A stretch of 64,000 bases of DNA from positions 9,306,386-9,370,385 of the forward strand of contig NC_083651.1 in assembly GCF_963576545.1 (NCBI RefSeq). Direction: 5' to 3'. Of the stretch, positions 1 to 11,971 are shown piece after piece. Numbering within the stretch: the stretch's first letter is position 1; every line of letters starts with the position of its first letter. Origin of the DNA: Limanda limanda (Eukaryota > Chordata > Actinopteri > Pleuronectiformes > Pleuronectidae). A program made the translations under genes and the position numbers. The notes under the pieces are model-generated. The model had not been told where the DNA came from and made no database searches. It was given only the letters and a program-made list of their open reading frames with translations.

Positions 1-129
1 GCTGCAAGAAAATTGAGTTTAAGAAGTTAGGGATGATCTCAGTAGGTGATAGTAGAGGTTAATAAACACAAATTATTATAGATAGCCCATAGATAACTAG
101 AATGAATAGAATTACTTTTTATTTGGATC

Positions 130-392
130 TGAAGTTGCACTGAATCATAAAATATCTCTCCCCTAAATCTGTGAATTGTTCTCAGGGAAATCAACCAAAA
201 TGTTCAAAAGCGCTCCATCTCACATTGTTAAAGGAAGTGACAAATTCCCGGTTCTGTTCCGGATCTACACCAAAATGTAAAAAGCTCTTCCCTGGAACGT
301 GTCACACCCCTGCACAAAAATTTCATGCAAATTGAAGCAGTAGTTTTTTGGGAAATCCTGCGAATAATCAAACACAAATATAAACATAATCT
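130..392 (-). repeat. Dispersed fish repeat, family A, diverged fragment
   Basis: The stretch carries, on the - strand, the phrases typical of a repeat seen about ten times in this window (here called family A): a 'regular sentence' around an ATTTCATG-like motif, a 'TTCCCTGG' motif and an 'ATCTGTGAATTGTTC' motif. It is diverged and incomplete. No coding capacity is visible. Family assignment rests on similarity to the better copies at 33222-33665 and 59168-59848. Confidence 0.45.
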
Positions 393-584
393 CCGTGGTG
401 GAGGGAATGATCATTTATTCACGTGCAAGTGCCATGTTTGAAAAACAACCAAGATGGATTGCAACAAGGACGATCATCCTGTTTCACTGTGTCTACATCC
501 CACGTGAGGAGAAGCCAGCCGGGGTCTGTTTCCATGGACGGAGGTAAACACTGGCTGCACTCTGGTGATATCAGTTGCTGTGAA

Positions 585-600
585 GGGGGGGGGGGGGGGG
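585..600 (+). repeat. Poly-G tract, G16
   Basis: Sixteen uninterrupted G residues on the + strand. Such a run can form a G-quadruplex and is prone to length error in sequencing, so the exact count is uncertain. Confidence 0.95.
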
Positions 601-1599
601 TTGCCCTTGGATCGTGGGAGGCAAGGTTTACTGTTTCCAAGCAACTATCCACACATTCACAATACTGCGGCCCAGGCACAATAGAGAGTTCCCGGGTTGT
701 GAGTGAGCAGCAGCGGTGACGGAGGCGACAGCCCCGGTCTGAGGGGGGGAGAATAATTTAATCTGCCAGGTTGTAGACTGTAAACTGTGTAGTATTCATA
801 TGGCTATAGTGACCTGCTATAAGGAATATGCAGTATCAGAACATTTTGGATAATGTTTGTAATGATAATTTTCTTGTATTTTCACTTTAACGTTACAACA
901 TTAAGGGATTTTTCTACATTTTTGTTGAATTTTTAGGGGGAAATTACTCACGGCTTCCTTTAAGAATAAACTCTTTCAAAAAGTTGTAATTTGTTAGCTT
1001 GTTTTATGAAATTTTCTTTTTTTTTTTACATATTATTTATAATATCAACTTTATTTTCCTGCTGTCTTTTCTTCTATTAATTGATTTGATATTAGTCTCT
1101 TAGTCAGAACTTTTTCATTAATTTTTACATCCTTTATTTTTTCAAACCCCTGTAAAGCACTTTGAATTGCAATGAATGTGTGCTATAGAAATCAAATTTG
1201 AATAGATTAAATAGATTAAGGGAGTGTTAACATGATTTGCATTATATATTGTAAAGTATTATTGGTATCTGTATCCCAAAGCTCCAAAATGTTTGTCATG
1301 TGGCCTGCTAATCCGGATTCATACAGTATATCCAATGTACTACACTACAGTTAAAGATTATGGTTGTACTTTTGGGCTCTTTGTTATATTTTGTACACTT
1401 TTTGTACACTATGACACTGTTTTGGTATTAATGATAAAATGTCTATTTAGAGTAGATGTTTTTTTTAGTGCTAGAGGAAGAGAGTCAGCTGTCAGAGCAC
1501 AGACACGTGATGTTCAGATTGATTCATGACGAGTGATGGAGAGTGAACATAAGCACCGTGATCTGACCTCTCTGTCTGTGGAGTCGTGGGGGAGGGTTG
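601..1599. other. No gene seen; AT-rich unique DNA
   Basis: I see no coding exon, RNA gene or recognisable mobile element here. The DNA is AT-rich with short T runs (for example near 1016-1027). Confidence 0.6.
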
Positions 1600-1705
1600 G
1601 TGGGTGAGGAGGGGGACGTAGCGTGACCTCAGCCAGCTTTATTTAGCTGGACCAATCAGGAGCAGAGTGAGAGCCTCAGACTGGGATACGGCTGGTGGTG
1701 TCTTC
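1600..1705 (+). promoter_or_regulatory. Possible promoter-like segment with CCAAT box
   Basis: An ACCAATCAGG sequence matches the NF-Y CCAAT-box consensus. It lies just 3' of a short inverted repeat, CCAGCT-TTATTT-AGCTGG, which has a TATA-like AT core. A GACGTAGCGTGACCTCA stretch upstream resembles CRE or nuclear-receptor half sites. No transcript start or splice donor is evident downstream, so this is only a candidate from motif content. Confidence 0.2.
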
Positions 1706-2244
1706 ACTTACTGTCGGAAATATCATCTTCACCGTGTGAATGTCATGAGAAAGAACCACTAAAGGCTGAAAATGCATTCATTCCACCAAACACCTGCAGT
1801 GTCCAGTATGTATATGTTCCCTTCTATATAGACCTCACCACCAAACCTGACCATCATCCAACATTAGACTCATACAACATGAATGGTGTAATTTATGGGC
1901 CTGAACATTTTGCTTTTATGACCAATAATGTCCTATTAGGTTATGCTGCTATGCATTTAAAAGCAAATCCTTTATGATCTTGAGTTGTGAGTTGGTAGAA
2001 AAGCAGTAAAGATTTTAAAACTGTCGTTGGCTGTCACTGATGATGATGTTGTTGATTAGGAAGATGGTTGGACTGAGGATTGTGGTTGTGTTGCTATTAA
2101 TGAATATGTTGATGTCCCATCAATGTCTCCCTCGCTGTTAAGCTTTCCACTTATCGTACTGCTTTGAAACATAAATCATTTTCTCTTGCCTGCTGTCCGT
2201 CCTATATGTGTAAGGTGACATTCAGTTTCCCTAAGTATCTGTTA
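1706..2244. other. No gene seen
   Basis: No open frame of note, no repeat and no splice-site pattern that I can support. Confidence 0.55.
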
Positions 2245-2382
2245 TTGTATCATATTGTACCGGATTGCATCGTATCGCATTGTACTGTATCATACGTATC
2301 ATAGCGTGCCGCATCGGGTCATGCTGTATCGTACCGTATCGTAATGTATCATGTATCACATTGTAACGTATCATATTGTATG
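2245..2382 (+). repeat. Degenerate pentanucleotide tandem array (GTATC-like)
   Basis: About 27 back-to-back five-base units vary around G-T-A-T-C/A (TGTAT, CATAT, TGTAC, CGGAT, TGCAT, CGTAT and so on). The period is clear, although nearly every unit differs. This is an old, decayed minisatellite-type array. It is unlike the nearly perfect microsatellites elsewhere in the window. Confidence 0.75.
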
Positions 2383-2490
2383 TGTTTTTGTTGGCTTTTT
2401 GTTTTTGTGGCTAGGTTCATGTATTTTTTACAACACATTAATTTGGTTTTTCTGGAATATCGCTCTCTTTGACCTCTCCTTTGCCAATTC

Positions 2491-2516
2491 TTTCTTTCTG
2501 TCTGTCTGTCTGTCTG

Positions 2517-2592
<76 letters not shown>

Positions 2593-2616
2593 TCCTTCCT
2601 TTTCCTTTTCCTTCCT
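2491..2616 (+). repeat. (TCTG)n/(TTTC)n compound microsatellite
   Basis: A TTTC start, five to six TCTG units, then about nineteen TTTC units and a CCTT-type tail. The + strand is pyrimidine-pure over most of its length. The long 'FLSFFLS' and 'KERKKERK' open frames over it are artefacts of the repeat. Confidence 0.95.
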
Positions 2617-2829
2617 TCTTTCACTCTGCTGCCTTAAAATTGTCCGGCTAGAGGTTGAAGGAATAAAACCCAGCCCTCTTCAGTTGATCCAAACATAACA
2701 CCGCAAGGGGTGGTTTTTTTACGAGCAGGACTTGAACGCATCGCAGTTTCCAAGGAGAAACCCGCACATGAAGGAGGTCGGTGTGTGCGTGAAGTAAATA
2801 AAAAACCTCTCATATTAACACGGAGTCCC

Positions 2830-2971
2830 AATGATCGGTCAGTGCGTGATTTCATGGCGCTGCCGTCCCCGCCCAGCGCGCCCGGGTCCCGGGTCCATCA
2901 GCCCGAGGAACGTGGATCCACCGAGTCTCTTGTGATGTGATGTGACGTGAAGGAGCCCTGGAAATAACAGA
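2830..2971 (+). promoter_or_regulatory. CpG-rich segment with a possible first-exon donor
   Basis: Between 2858 and 2925 the DNA is GC- and CpG-rich (GCGCTGCCG, CCCAGCGCGCCCGGG), in contrast to its AT-rich surroundings. A CRE-like TGACGTGA follows near 2943. At 2972 there is a GTGAGTAA, a strong splice-donor core, preceded by ACAGA. The combination fits an untranslated first exon with its promoter. No acceptor partner can be proved from sequence alone. Confidence 0.25.
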
Positions 2972-2982
2972 GTGAGTAACCT

Positions 2983-5300
2983 GCAAAATGACACCTTGTG
3001 TATATCTATTCCTTTGATGCAAAATGCAGATGATTGACTGATGCATGATTGATACCTTGTGGTTTTACGCGTAAATCAATGATGCGGTTCACCTGAAGCT
3101 TTGTGGTGATTTGTGGATTGTTTTTCCTCTACTGGGATTTTACACTCACTTTCATGAGCTTAGTGTGTCCCCCTAAATCACCATGCAAGGCCACTTTCTA
3201 TTCACTGTGATTGACATATTTATATTTCGTGGTTATCCTCCTGCAACCTGTCACAGTTTGACTGCATGTGCCTGAAAAGAAGCAGGGAATTTGAGTGGAG
3301 CTGGAAATATCTGACTAATTTATTTATATAATTTTTTTTATAGGACTGGTATCAAATATTAAATAGACTATATTGCAAGACAGAAAATGCTCAACACAAA
3401 TAAGGGGAACCCAACGTGGCATCTTTTTAAATTGGTCATGTCAAATTTCGTTTAGATTGATTCTTTCATTATTCTGTTTTAAAATTAAATGATGTTGAAA
3501 TGCTGATATTGTTTTTGTAAACCTATGTTTTTGAAGCTCAGTAAATAAACTTTCAGTTTTTAATCCGACAGGGATTTGAAAGTCCCCGTCGAAAATAGAA
3601 GTTTGGACATTTTCAGTTCCATCCCTTTTCTCATGAGAGATGAAATATCTGGAACAGTTACACAAATGAGCTCAATGTTGTCCTAAATGACCATATAGTT
3701 TAATGTTAGTTTTTTAAATAAAAATAAACTGGCTGTCTTAGTAGGAGCTGTAAATATCATTAGTTGTTTAATATAAAAATATAAGAGAACCTAAAGTGGC
3801 ATCTTTGCCTTTTAGTGAGATATATTGGCCATAGACGATAAAATATTGATCGATATTTTTCCTCTATTATTAGTTTTTAAATAATTAAAATAATGAATAT
3901 TGCCTACATTTATTTTCTTAAACATTGTTTTCGTAGCTCAGGAAATAAACTTTCAGTGTCAACTTTTAAGCCAACAGGGACAAGAGGATATTTCAAGTTC
4001 TGAGAAAAAGAAACATTTCCATTCTTCAAATACAGTGACTGGAACAGCTACTGAGAGGAAATTATGGTGGGATTATCCTGTTCACCTCAATTTTTATTTA
4101 CAAGGATAAGAAATGGGGGGGAAACACATTTTTTAATCATATAATTATGTGAATTCAAATTAGAAAGGATCTTTATTGTTCTGTCTCACTCCCACACACT
4201 GAAGATCTTAATGTCATTACCTGAAGCAAAGCAGGGAAACAGCTGCCAGACTGAACTCTCCTCGCCTTTGGGAATTGTCCCTGATGACTGATCGGTGTCA
4301 GACAGTCCTGTAGACGAACTCTCACTGAGCACTACAACTGGTTTTTATTATCATGTTCAGCAACCACTCATAGTTGAACGATTTGAGGGGGTTTGAGCTG
4401 GTACAAATGATTTAATCCCAAGATAATAGAGTTTATGCGCATGCAGCTTTTGTCTTTATTTTCTGTTCTCAATGTGTGATGACATTTAGTAAATGACATA
4501 CCGAGGCAGTGCTGTTGTTCCTTGGGGAGCCCCTTCAGGTCCTTGGATCCTCCCAGGAGTCATTTAGTGGAACATTTTGGGGATGACTGGTTGTCAGGAA
4601 GCAGGTGCATCCAAGCCTTGACTGGAAACGCCCCCGGGGCTGATGGGAAAGCTGGCTGACTTCCAGGCTGCAATCAGATAATGTTAATGAATCCAGCAAA
4701 ACTCTTATTTGCACAAGCAGCAGTTCCCTCCGTTTTGGTATAGGGATGGAAAATGCTGTATAATGGAGCTCATACATAGTTGATCAAATGATGACTGACT
4801 GGTCACGTGACTGGAAAAGCGTTTGAATTGAGCAGTGAATGGAGGCTCAGGACACGGATTAGTGCACCATGAAACATGTAACTGCTTCGCTTGCATAATG
4901 CTTGACATGTGAGATTTGAAGCAGAAACAACGGGCTCATTAACAGGAATCAAATTCTTCATTCATTTGGTTTTGCTGGTACTAATTGGTAGTGACTTGAA
5001 TTTTCTTCTCCATCATTTATGGATTAATTGATCCAATTAAGGCCTTTTTCTACTGTCCCTGAAGTAAATTAATATAACCAATATTCTCTTTCACTGAAGT
5101 CTTGCACTTTGTATTTTAGTTTGAACTACCTGGGTGTTCATATTAGCTAAATCTATTTGTGTTTCGGATTACAATCCCTCCTGTAGGTTCTTCTGAGCCC
5201 ATTTCAAACTAGAGACTTGTTAAAGTGGGTTGCATCAAATTAGTTGTGTATTAGCATGCTAACATTAGCTTTGGTAGTTGGTTCAGTTTTAGGGTTCGTT
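2983..5300. other. No gene seen; contains an old tandem duplication
   Basis: Non-coding AT-rich DNA. Two blocks about 390 bases apart (3395-3665 and 3780-4060) share ordered short matches, including GTGGCATCTTT, 'AGCTCAG-AAATAAACTTTCAGT', CAACAGGGA/CGACAGGGA and CTGGAACAG. This indicates an ancient direct duplication. Nothing else is supportable. Confidence 0.5.
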
Positions 5301-5309
5301 TAAATGTCT

Positions 5310-5500
5310 GGATTGCCGCCTGGTGGCTGGCTAGCATATAGGTCATAAACCCTGCCTCCTCCGTGTTAGTGGATGGGACATCAACCCTACAAAAGAATTA
5401 CACTTCAAATACCTCTTTACTGCAACTCCTTCCCTTGCTGAGTTTGGAATACAATGGGAGGGAGATGCGTGGTCCATCTTTATTTACAGTCCATGGTCTC
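5310..5500 (+). repeat. Dispersed fish repeat, family B copy
   Basis: Contains the family B core 'TGGTGGCTGG...CATA-AGGTCATAAACC...CTGCCTCCTCC-GTTAG-GGATGGGACAT', also found near 16890, 37000, 37500, 50550 and 62680. The element is short and non-coding, and its transposon class is not evident from the sequence. Confidence 0.6.
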
Positions 5501-5939
5501 TAGCTGGTGTTTGATATCTAGTTGAAGCAAAAATGTGTCGCACTTTTCAGATCTGTCTGAGCATAATTAGCATGCATTAGCTCAGAGGAATAAACATGAC
5601 TTTTTCAAGTCAGTAGTCTGTTTTTTTCTAACTGAAAAGTTGAAAGAGCACTTGATGTTTGTGTAGATTTTCCATTTTACATACACGCCGGGCTTCAAAA
5701 GTCCGAGACCACTTTCTTATCTGTGTGAACGACACGTAATTGTAAAACGAACCCGCTCTCATAGGCATTTTGTTTAACGTAGTGAAAGACCACACACTGT
5801 AGACTGTCATCGATTTTCCATTTTCCTGCAGTGTTTCTTTGTTGCTCACCTCCTGAGCTCTACATGGATTCAAACAGCAGGGTGATGTGATGAAAGGTCA
5901 AACAGTGGACCTGCAGGCTCCTACAGCGTCCTGCTAACA

Positions 5940-5942
<3 letters not shown>

Positions 5943-5996
<54 letters not shown>
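5943..5996 (+). repeat. (AC)27 microsatellite
   Basis: Perfect AC dinucleotide run of about 54 bp. Confidence 0.98.
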
Positions 5997-6000
<4 letters not shown>

Positions 6001-7689
6001 GCACAGCAAAACAGGATTCACTAAGACCAGATTTAATGAGACAGGTGGATGTGTGAGGCTAAACCAGCAGAAATGCATGGTAGGTGTACACAGGGCCCCG
6101 GGTCCCTTCAATGCCTATGCGGCATCGTAATGCACTGGTTTTGTTTTGGGAACAAGATCAGCTCGACTGGACACAGAATAATTAGCTTCCATTAACTTAT
6201 TGGCAGAGTTCATGTGTTTTTGTAGTCCATTGACTTCCAATTAGTCAGACCCTAAGTAGCAATCGTTATTGGGGTCATTAAAAGGATTAGGGTTGTATGT
6301 TGTGAGTAGTTTTGCACAGTTTACAAAAGACTATAGAACATTACTAGTAAATATTTAGATAACAGCTATTTAGATAAGGCTTTTATTACTGATATGAATT
6401 TTTCCACATGTGTCCTTGCTTGTCACTGTCCAGTAAACAGATGGTAAAACAGATGGATAATGATATAAATTTTTCACAATTCTGTGGTTTCAGCTTCAAG
6501 ATTTAGAAAATGCTCTAAAACAAAAACAACTTTGGCTTCTGTTTGTATCTTGTATTTTGAGTCTATTTAAAATGATATATAAATAGCAAAGAAATTCAAA
6601 AATTTCTACAGCAGTTTCTCCTGTAGCTTTCAGCTGCCTTTACTTTAAATGTCCCACATCATAAATATTGTGATATCGTTTAACCAGGGTCGCGTGATGT
6701 TGGTGCTGGGATTACTTCTAAGTGAATGATCGTCTGCATCAGCCCAGTTAAGGTCGGATAGGCTTTAGATCCTGTGACCTTCCACAGGACGCACGGGTTC
6801 GCTGTAGATCATGGATGGACGATTCCAACCACACCAGCCAGCTCAAGAAGTATCTCCAGCTCCAGTGGCTTTTGTAGATTTGATTTTCTGAGAGTTCAAA
6901 CCTCTTCTCGGCTTGAGTCAGATTTACCACACAAAAAAATACCCATATCAATTTTACATGCAGAGGAATGGACATGTTTAAACTAGTAAAAGGCTGAATA
7001 GAATTTAAACAAATGCACCCTCTCTTTAACTCTTGACCTCAGCTGAAAGACTCTCAGCCTTGATGAGAGGAATGCCACCTTGATTCAGCCATTACGCCTC
7101 GTAAAAATATTCAAAATATCCAATCCCCAGGAGAAGTGACGCCTCTATGGCATCTCATTTGTAGATATTGTATTGAGGAATTTGAGGCCAACAACCAACC
7201 TGTGAAATATGCCACACAGTGGATGTGTTTAAGGCCGTCGCACACAGTCGAGCCTCTCACACTGAACCCTGTCGTCCCCTGAGAACCTCCTTTGTTCCAG
7301 CGTCCTGCCTGAAGGATCAACTGGATCTCATCCCCCTGTGTCCTGTTAGAACATCAGTCACAGCTGCATGCACAGCCACATGAAGGCAGCCAGACTCCTC
7401 TGTGTGTGTGTGTGTGTGTGTCACCCATCCTCCTTGTGTTAACAGAAAGCACTATAAACAAAGGGCATTGTGGGTGGATGACAGTCTCTAGTCCCCATCC
7501 CAATTATAGACAACCACTAATTACCAGTGCAGTAGTTAAGAATCATGCAGCTGTGGCAACAACAAACTGCTTCCAAGAGACCATGGAGAAAAATGCTGCT
7601 GCTGCCGGAGGTGAAACGGTCACTTACATCCCTTTCGCACGTGCACACCAATCAATACGCAGCTACACAGTCTGTGACCCGCAATGTGG
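5997..7689. other. No gene seen
   Basis: Non-coding DNA with one short (TG)10 run at about 7401-7420. No exon structure or RNA gene can be supported. Confidence 0.55.
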
Positions 7690-8165
7690 CAAGACATTTA
7701 AATTCCACTGTGGAAATGATATGTTTTCATTTACACAAGCGTTGTCACCAATCTTGAAGTATTCCGATTTTGTTTAGTTTTTTTCACTTTGGCGTCCGTC
7801 ACGAGTTAGAAACGTCATGAACACGCCCACTCGCTCGCCGTGTAATTTTTTCTGCTGTGTTCTCTCGTAAGCTCACATGGACATTTGTTCGTAAGATAGA
7901 GCAGGAGATAGTCCATGTCCCGATCATAATAAGAATGTTAGGAACACTCAGGTGAGGGGTTGGAGCCTGGGTAGAGCAGCCGGAGGGACGACATCATGTG
8001 AAAAATCTGCTGTGGAAATCACTTATAGTTGCTTTTTACGGAACATCGTCACCAGCGTTGGCCCTATTTTACATGGTGGCTGGTGGGTGGTGGGAAAATG
8101 TCCACAGCAACTGACTTAGACATTTGCTTTCTCACATAGGGCCCATCTAGATAAATTCTGGAAAA
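7690..8165 (+). repeat. Dispersed repeat, family C copy
   Basis: Shares ordered phrases with copies at about 18140-18370, 24240-24590 and 48780-49105: 'CCGTCA-GAGTTAGAAACGTCAT-AACA', 'CTCACATGGAC', 'GACTTAGACATTTGC-TTCTCACATA' and a terminal 'CTGGAAAATGTC'. Non-coding. I do not recognise the family by name. Confidence 0.55.
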
Positions 8166-8911
8166 TGTCAGATTTTGCTCTCTGGACAGTTTGGATCATG
8201 CAGAGCAACATGTTGTGTCTTTATTGAGGGAGAACTCTGCTGTGAAAGATAAAAACTGACTGGAGAGCAGTCTGATGAGGGCGGCTGAGATGAAAACACA
8301 TACAACTCGCACACATGCAGCCGCTCAAACAATTCAACAAGCGATGTGAAGGACATGGTGTCTCAGACTCCTCCACGGAAAAATGTCCCTGTTAAACAGA
8401 CAGAGTGAACAGAAACTGATAAGTTTGGAATGTAACTCGTCATGTTTCTGTGAGATTAAACAATACACGGTCAGCAACAAGACTGTGTATATTATATTAA
8501 ATAATTAAGGTTTGTTTTAAATTCAGTTTGTTATTATTTATTGGCTTAAGAAATGAAGAACATCGCACTTATATGATGTTTAAGGTTATTGTACTTATGA
8601 CTTACATTTCATCAGTTTATCACATGTAGAAAACCATTACAGACGGCGCACACAAAACACAATTTACCATGTGATGATTTGATTGTGTCATGTACCTGTT
8701 CTTTCGGTTTTCATACTAAACATATAATTTTTAACGAATTCCACAAGTTTTGACATATTCAGATATAAATGAGGCTGAGAACATCATCATCATTTTCCTT
8801 CTCTTGTCCTGTGATGCATTTGATTGATTGAAAACCTGTTTTTGATGTTTTACTTTCTTACAGCATTCATTTCTAATGTGCGAGACATGTGAGGCATCCT
8901 GCTCTAATGAA

Positions 8912-9026
8912 GCCTTAATCCCATAATAACAGGATCTGGATTAGCCTGCATAATCCATTCAGGTTCATTACTCTGGTAGCATTAGCATATTGTCATACAG
9001 GACATGCAGTTGTGGTTCATAATCCG
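8912..9026. promoter_or_regulatory. Cluster of four TAATCC (OTX/PITX-type) sites
   Basis: TAATCC occurs at 8916-8921, 8951-8956 and 9020-9025 on the + strand, and as GGATTA at 8938-8943, giving four in 110 bp. TAATCC is the preferred core of K50 homeodomain proteins such as OTX, CRX, PITX and goosecoid. The clustering fits an enhancer. Function is inferred from motif density only. Confidence 0.3.
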
Positions 9027-9142
9027 TGGTGCAGTGGTGCTAGAAGAACAAAGCAGACAAAAAAATAATTATTTGGATAAACCTTATGTTTCTGTTTCCT
9101 CAATTAAATCTGTCATTTTTACTGCTTGTTTTTTCACTTCCT

Positions 9143-9556
9143 GAAACATTATGAGAAAGGAAATTTCGACCCCCACATTTTTAACAATTTCCCAAGAAAT
9201 AATTTATGGATCTTGATGTAAACACCCAGGCTCATTAAGACGACTGATATCTCTGATTGGATTTGGTGCTGCATGAATTTGAGGGGACATCTGGGCCTTG
9301 GCAAAGGTTTGTGTTCTACTTTGTTCCACTCCAGTGTTTTTATTGCCATTTGTGTGTGTCTCTGGAGGATTACTCAGAAATTACCAAACAGATTTCCATG
9401 AATATTTGTGGAGGGGACTGGCATGACCCAAGTAAGAACCCATTAACTTTAACGGGGATACGTTCAAAAGGGTGGATCCAGGAATTTGTATTTAATTTGC
9501 ACAAACATGGTGAGATATGGAGTAAGCCTTAGCAGAGGTATGCGCCCTTCTACTAT
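9143..9556 (+). repeat. Dispersed fish repeat, family A, rearranged copy
   Basis: Carries the family A phrases 'TTTCCCAAGAAATAATTTATGGATCTTGATG', 'GATTTCCATGAATATTTGTGGAGGGG', 'GGGTGGATCCAGGAATTT' and the terminal 'CCTTAGCAGAGGTATGCGC'. Their order differs from the 59168-59848 copy, so the segment is nested or rearranged. Confidence 0.6.
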
Positions 9557-10107
9557 TGTTTTGTTTTGATTTTATCGGTTTAAAATGTGGGTAAAGATGT
9601 TTTACTACCTCCTATATAACTCTAGTACCACCTTTAAATCGAAAGTCAGACAAAATATGTAGGTGGTGACTTCAGCAGCTTCTCTGTGCAGCAGCAGCTT
9701 CCTGTCATTTATTTCAGAGCTCGACCTCACTGACAGCTTTCGGCAGAGTAAAGCTCCCTCAATGCGTGACCTCTCCACCCATCATCTACGGTCTCGCCAC
9801 GAGCAGAGCTGCAGACGGGGCTCACGCTGCGCTCACGCCATCCAACCTTTTTCCTTCACTAACAACCATTTGTAACCTCGCTCTCATTTCCTGCACCTCC
9901 TCTCCCCTTTGGCTTCTCTCTGCTACACGCTCTGATGTTCCCGTCTGATCCCCTCTGTCCGAACCTTCATTTATCTCAGTTCTGTTCATTGCTTCTTTCT
10001 TTTTGCCCAGCGAAGAGGAAAAAACTGGGCTCAGCTGGAGAGGAAGTGAGCAGACCCCACATTATTACCCCGTGACACACTAGCATGTTTGAGTTTTTCC
10101 ATCACGA
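9557..10107. other. No gene seen
   Basis: No supported feature. Open frames in this stretch show no recognisable domain. Confidence 0.5.
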
Positions 10108-10203
10108 CTGATCCATCCGTCCGTCCATGATCGATACCACTTATCCTCTGAGGGTCGTGGGGGGAGCTGGAGCTAATCCCCAGCTGACATTGGATGAGAA
10201 ACG
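10108..10203 (-). repeat. LINE 3' tail fragment, fish L2-like
   Basis: Read on the - strand, this ends in 'AAGTGGTATCGATCATGGACGGACGG', after 'CCAGCTGACATTGGATG...' in reverse. That is the well-known fish retroelement tail in which GGATAAGCGGTATAG is followed by a GATGGATGG repeat. Only the terminal part is present. A second copy lies at 39846-39963 on the + strand. Confidence 0.6.
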
Positions 10204-11813
10204 TGTGTGGTGCAGTGGAAATAAAAAATGTTTTAACTGCAGAGCCAAAGCCATAGCTTTGCTTCAGCTTGGAGAGATGCCAGAGAGAAAACACATCTTA
10301 TGCAAATAGATCATTAACCACGGTTTGCATTAGGGGGGGCGTCCATACCGTGCAATTGAAAGCCAGTACCATCCAATGGGTTCAGGGGGCAGGTGTAGGT
10401 GGGCGTGGAGTGTCCTCAAGCTCTCAGTCAGGCTCCACCCCCTGCTCCTCCAAATACGGTTACCTCTAGTTTCAAAAAGCCAAGACGGCGCTGGACCAAA
10501 TGTGGAACTCGAGGCTTCAAACCTGCAGCCCGCACACCAACGGGTGATGTCCTGGTTGGTTAAAACTCAGTGACTGTACAATGTCTACTGAAAATATTTC
10601 TTAGAAATTTCCATTCACATCAGACCATTTGCTCCATCCATTGTTTTTCTTCCTTCTACTGTTTTTCACTGCAAAACTGAACAAATGCAAGTTCAGCAAA
10701 TTGACGATGTTGATTTTTCGCTTGATCACGTGAGTTTCAAGACAAGAATCTTAAGGCCAAATTTTATAGTGTGTGTGTCCTGTGGATTGTTCTGTTCGGT
10801 TGAAATTAGAAATCCTCAAGTGCGCACCAGGCCTCAAAGAACAAGAATAGAAAGCACCACACAGTGGGGTAATGTTTAATGTTCTCTTAGATTTTCACTC
10901 CTGAGCAGAGTCAGTGGCATTTTACCAGCAGAATGCACATTCCTCTTGGTTTGTGTTTATAATGTGAATCCAGATGCAGAATGTTAATGAGACTGAAAGC
11001 CTGAGTGCCGCTCTCTCCTGACATCCTGCAGACGGCCTCTGCTTGTGTGTTTGTGTGTGTTTTCTGCATGTGTTTGCGTCCACAACCTTCCACTGGACCA
11101 TTAGGATTCAGGTCAGAGCAAATTTTTTTCACCAGGAGGAAAGATTATGCTGAAAGCAGCTGAATTGACAGGCCTGTGCTCAGTGAAGAGGTTGGTTAGT
11201 TGATCATCAGGGTCCCTGAGGAAACCGTCTGGTTCAAAAGGCTGAAGACCCGGCGCTGACTCTCTGTGCGTCTGCTTTGCCTTCAGCAATTTCATCTGTA
11301 ATATATATTTTTGAAGTTTTGGTCCGTACAACCTCCGCACTCTGTCTTTCTCCTCCATGAAGTGCTGATATAAAAAGTAGATGTTTCTCCGTATACAAAT
11401 CAAGGGGAAAGGATGCAAAGAAGAATCATGGAGCCCTGTAAAGCCCCCTGAGGTAAAAACCTGACCGGAAAAGTCCTCTTGATCCGTTTATAAACTGCCG
11501 TGATCAGCGTTTTCCCGCAGCAGGAAACACAATAACTGTCTGGCAGCCAGGGACTTTAAATCCAGAGGTAAACACTTTTCACTGATCTTGTCTTTTTTTA
11601 AAAGTAGCTGAGCTGCTGAAATTGTTCAGCGCCAAAAACTCGTTTACTGGGCCCGACCTGAATCGACACAGCCGCTGGCGATGAAACAGTGATACAAGCT
11701 CCTAAACACCTTCGCTGCATGGCTTTCATAAACCTGCAAACAGTTTTTTAACATTATGAGACAGGATGTAGAGTCACAGTCACTGATCATGCAACCTGGC
11801 CGAAATAATGTTG
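10204..11813. other. No gene seen
   Basis: Non-coding DNA. The small open frames at 10685-10879 and 11113-11418 show no domain, no conserved motif and no convincing splice context. Confidence 0.5.
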
Positions 11814-11880
11814 GTTCCTATTAGTGTTGCAAAATTCCAGGAATATTCAAAGTTGGAAACTTTCCATGGAAATTAACAGG

Positions 11881-11935
11881 AATATACGGGAATTAACGGG
11901 AATTAACGGGAATTAACGGGAATTAACGGGAATAA
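11881..11935 (+). repeat. GGAATTAACG decamer subterminal repeat
   Basis: About five copies of a ten-base unit inside the left end of the hAT element. Position and short period suggest a transposase-binding array. It has no spacers and is not CRISPR-like. Confidence 0.8.
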
Positions 11936-11971
11936 ACTGGAAATGTTGTGGGTAATTTATACTAACTGTAT

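Noticed and set aside
11881..11935. Short direct repeats that could suggest a CRISPR array
   Set aside because: Units are ten bases with no spacers, inside a hAT element in a vertebrate genome.
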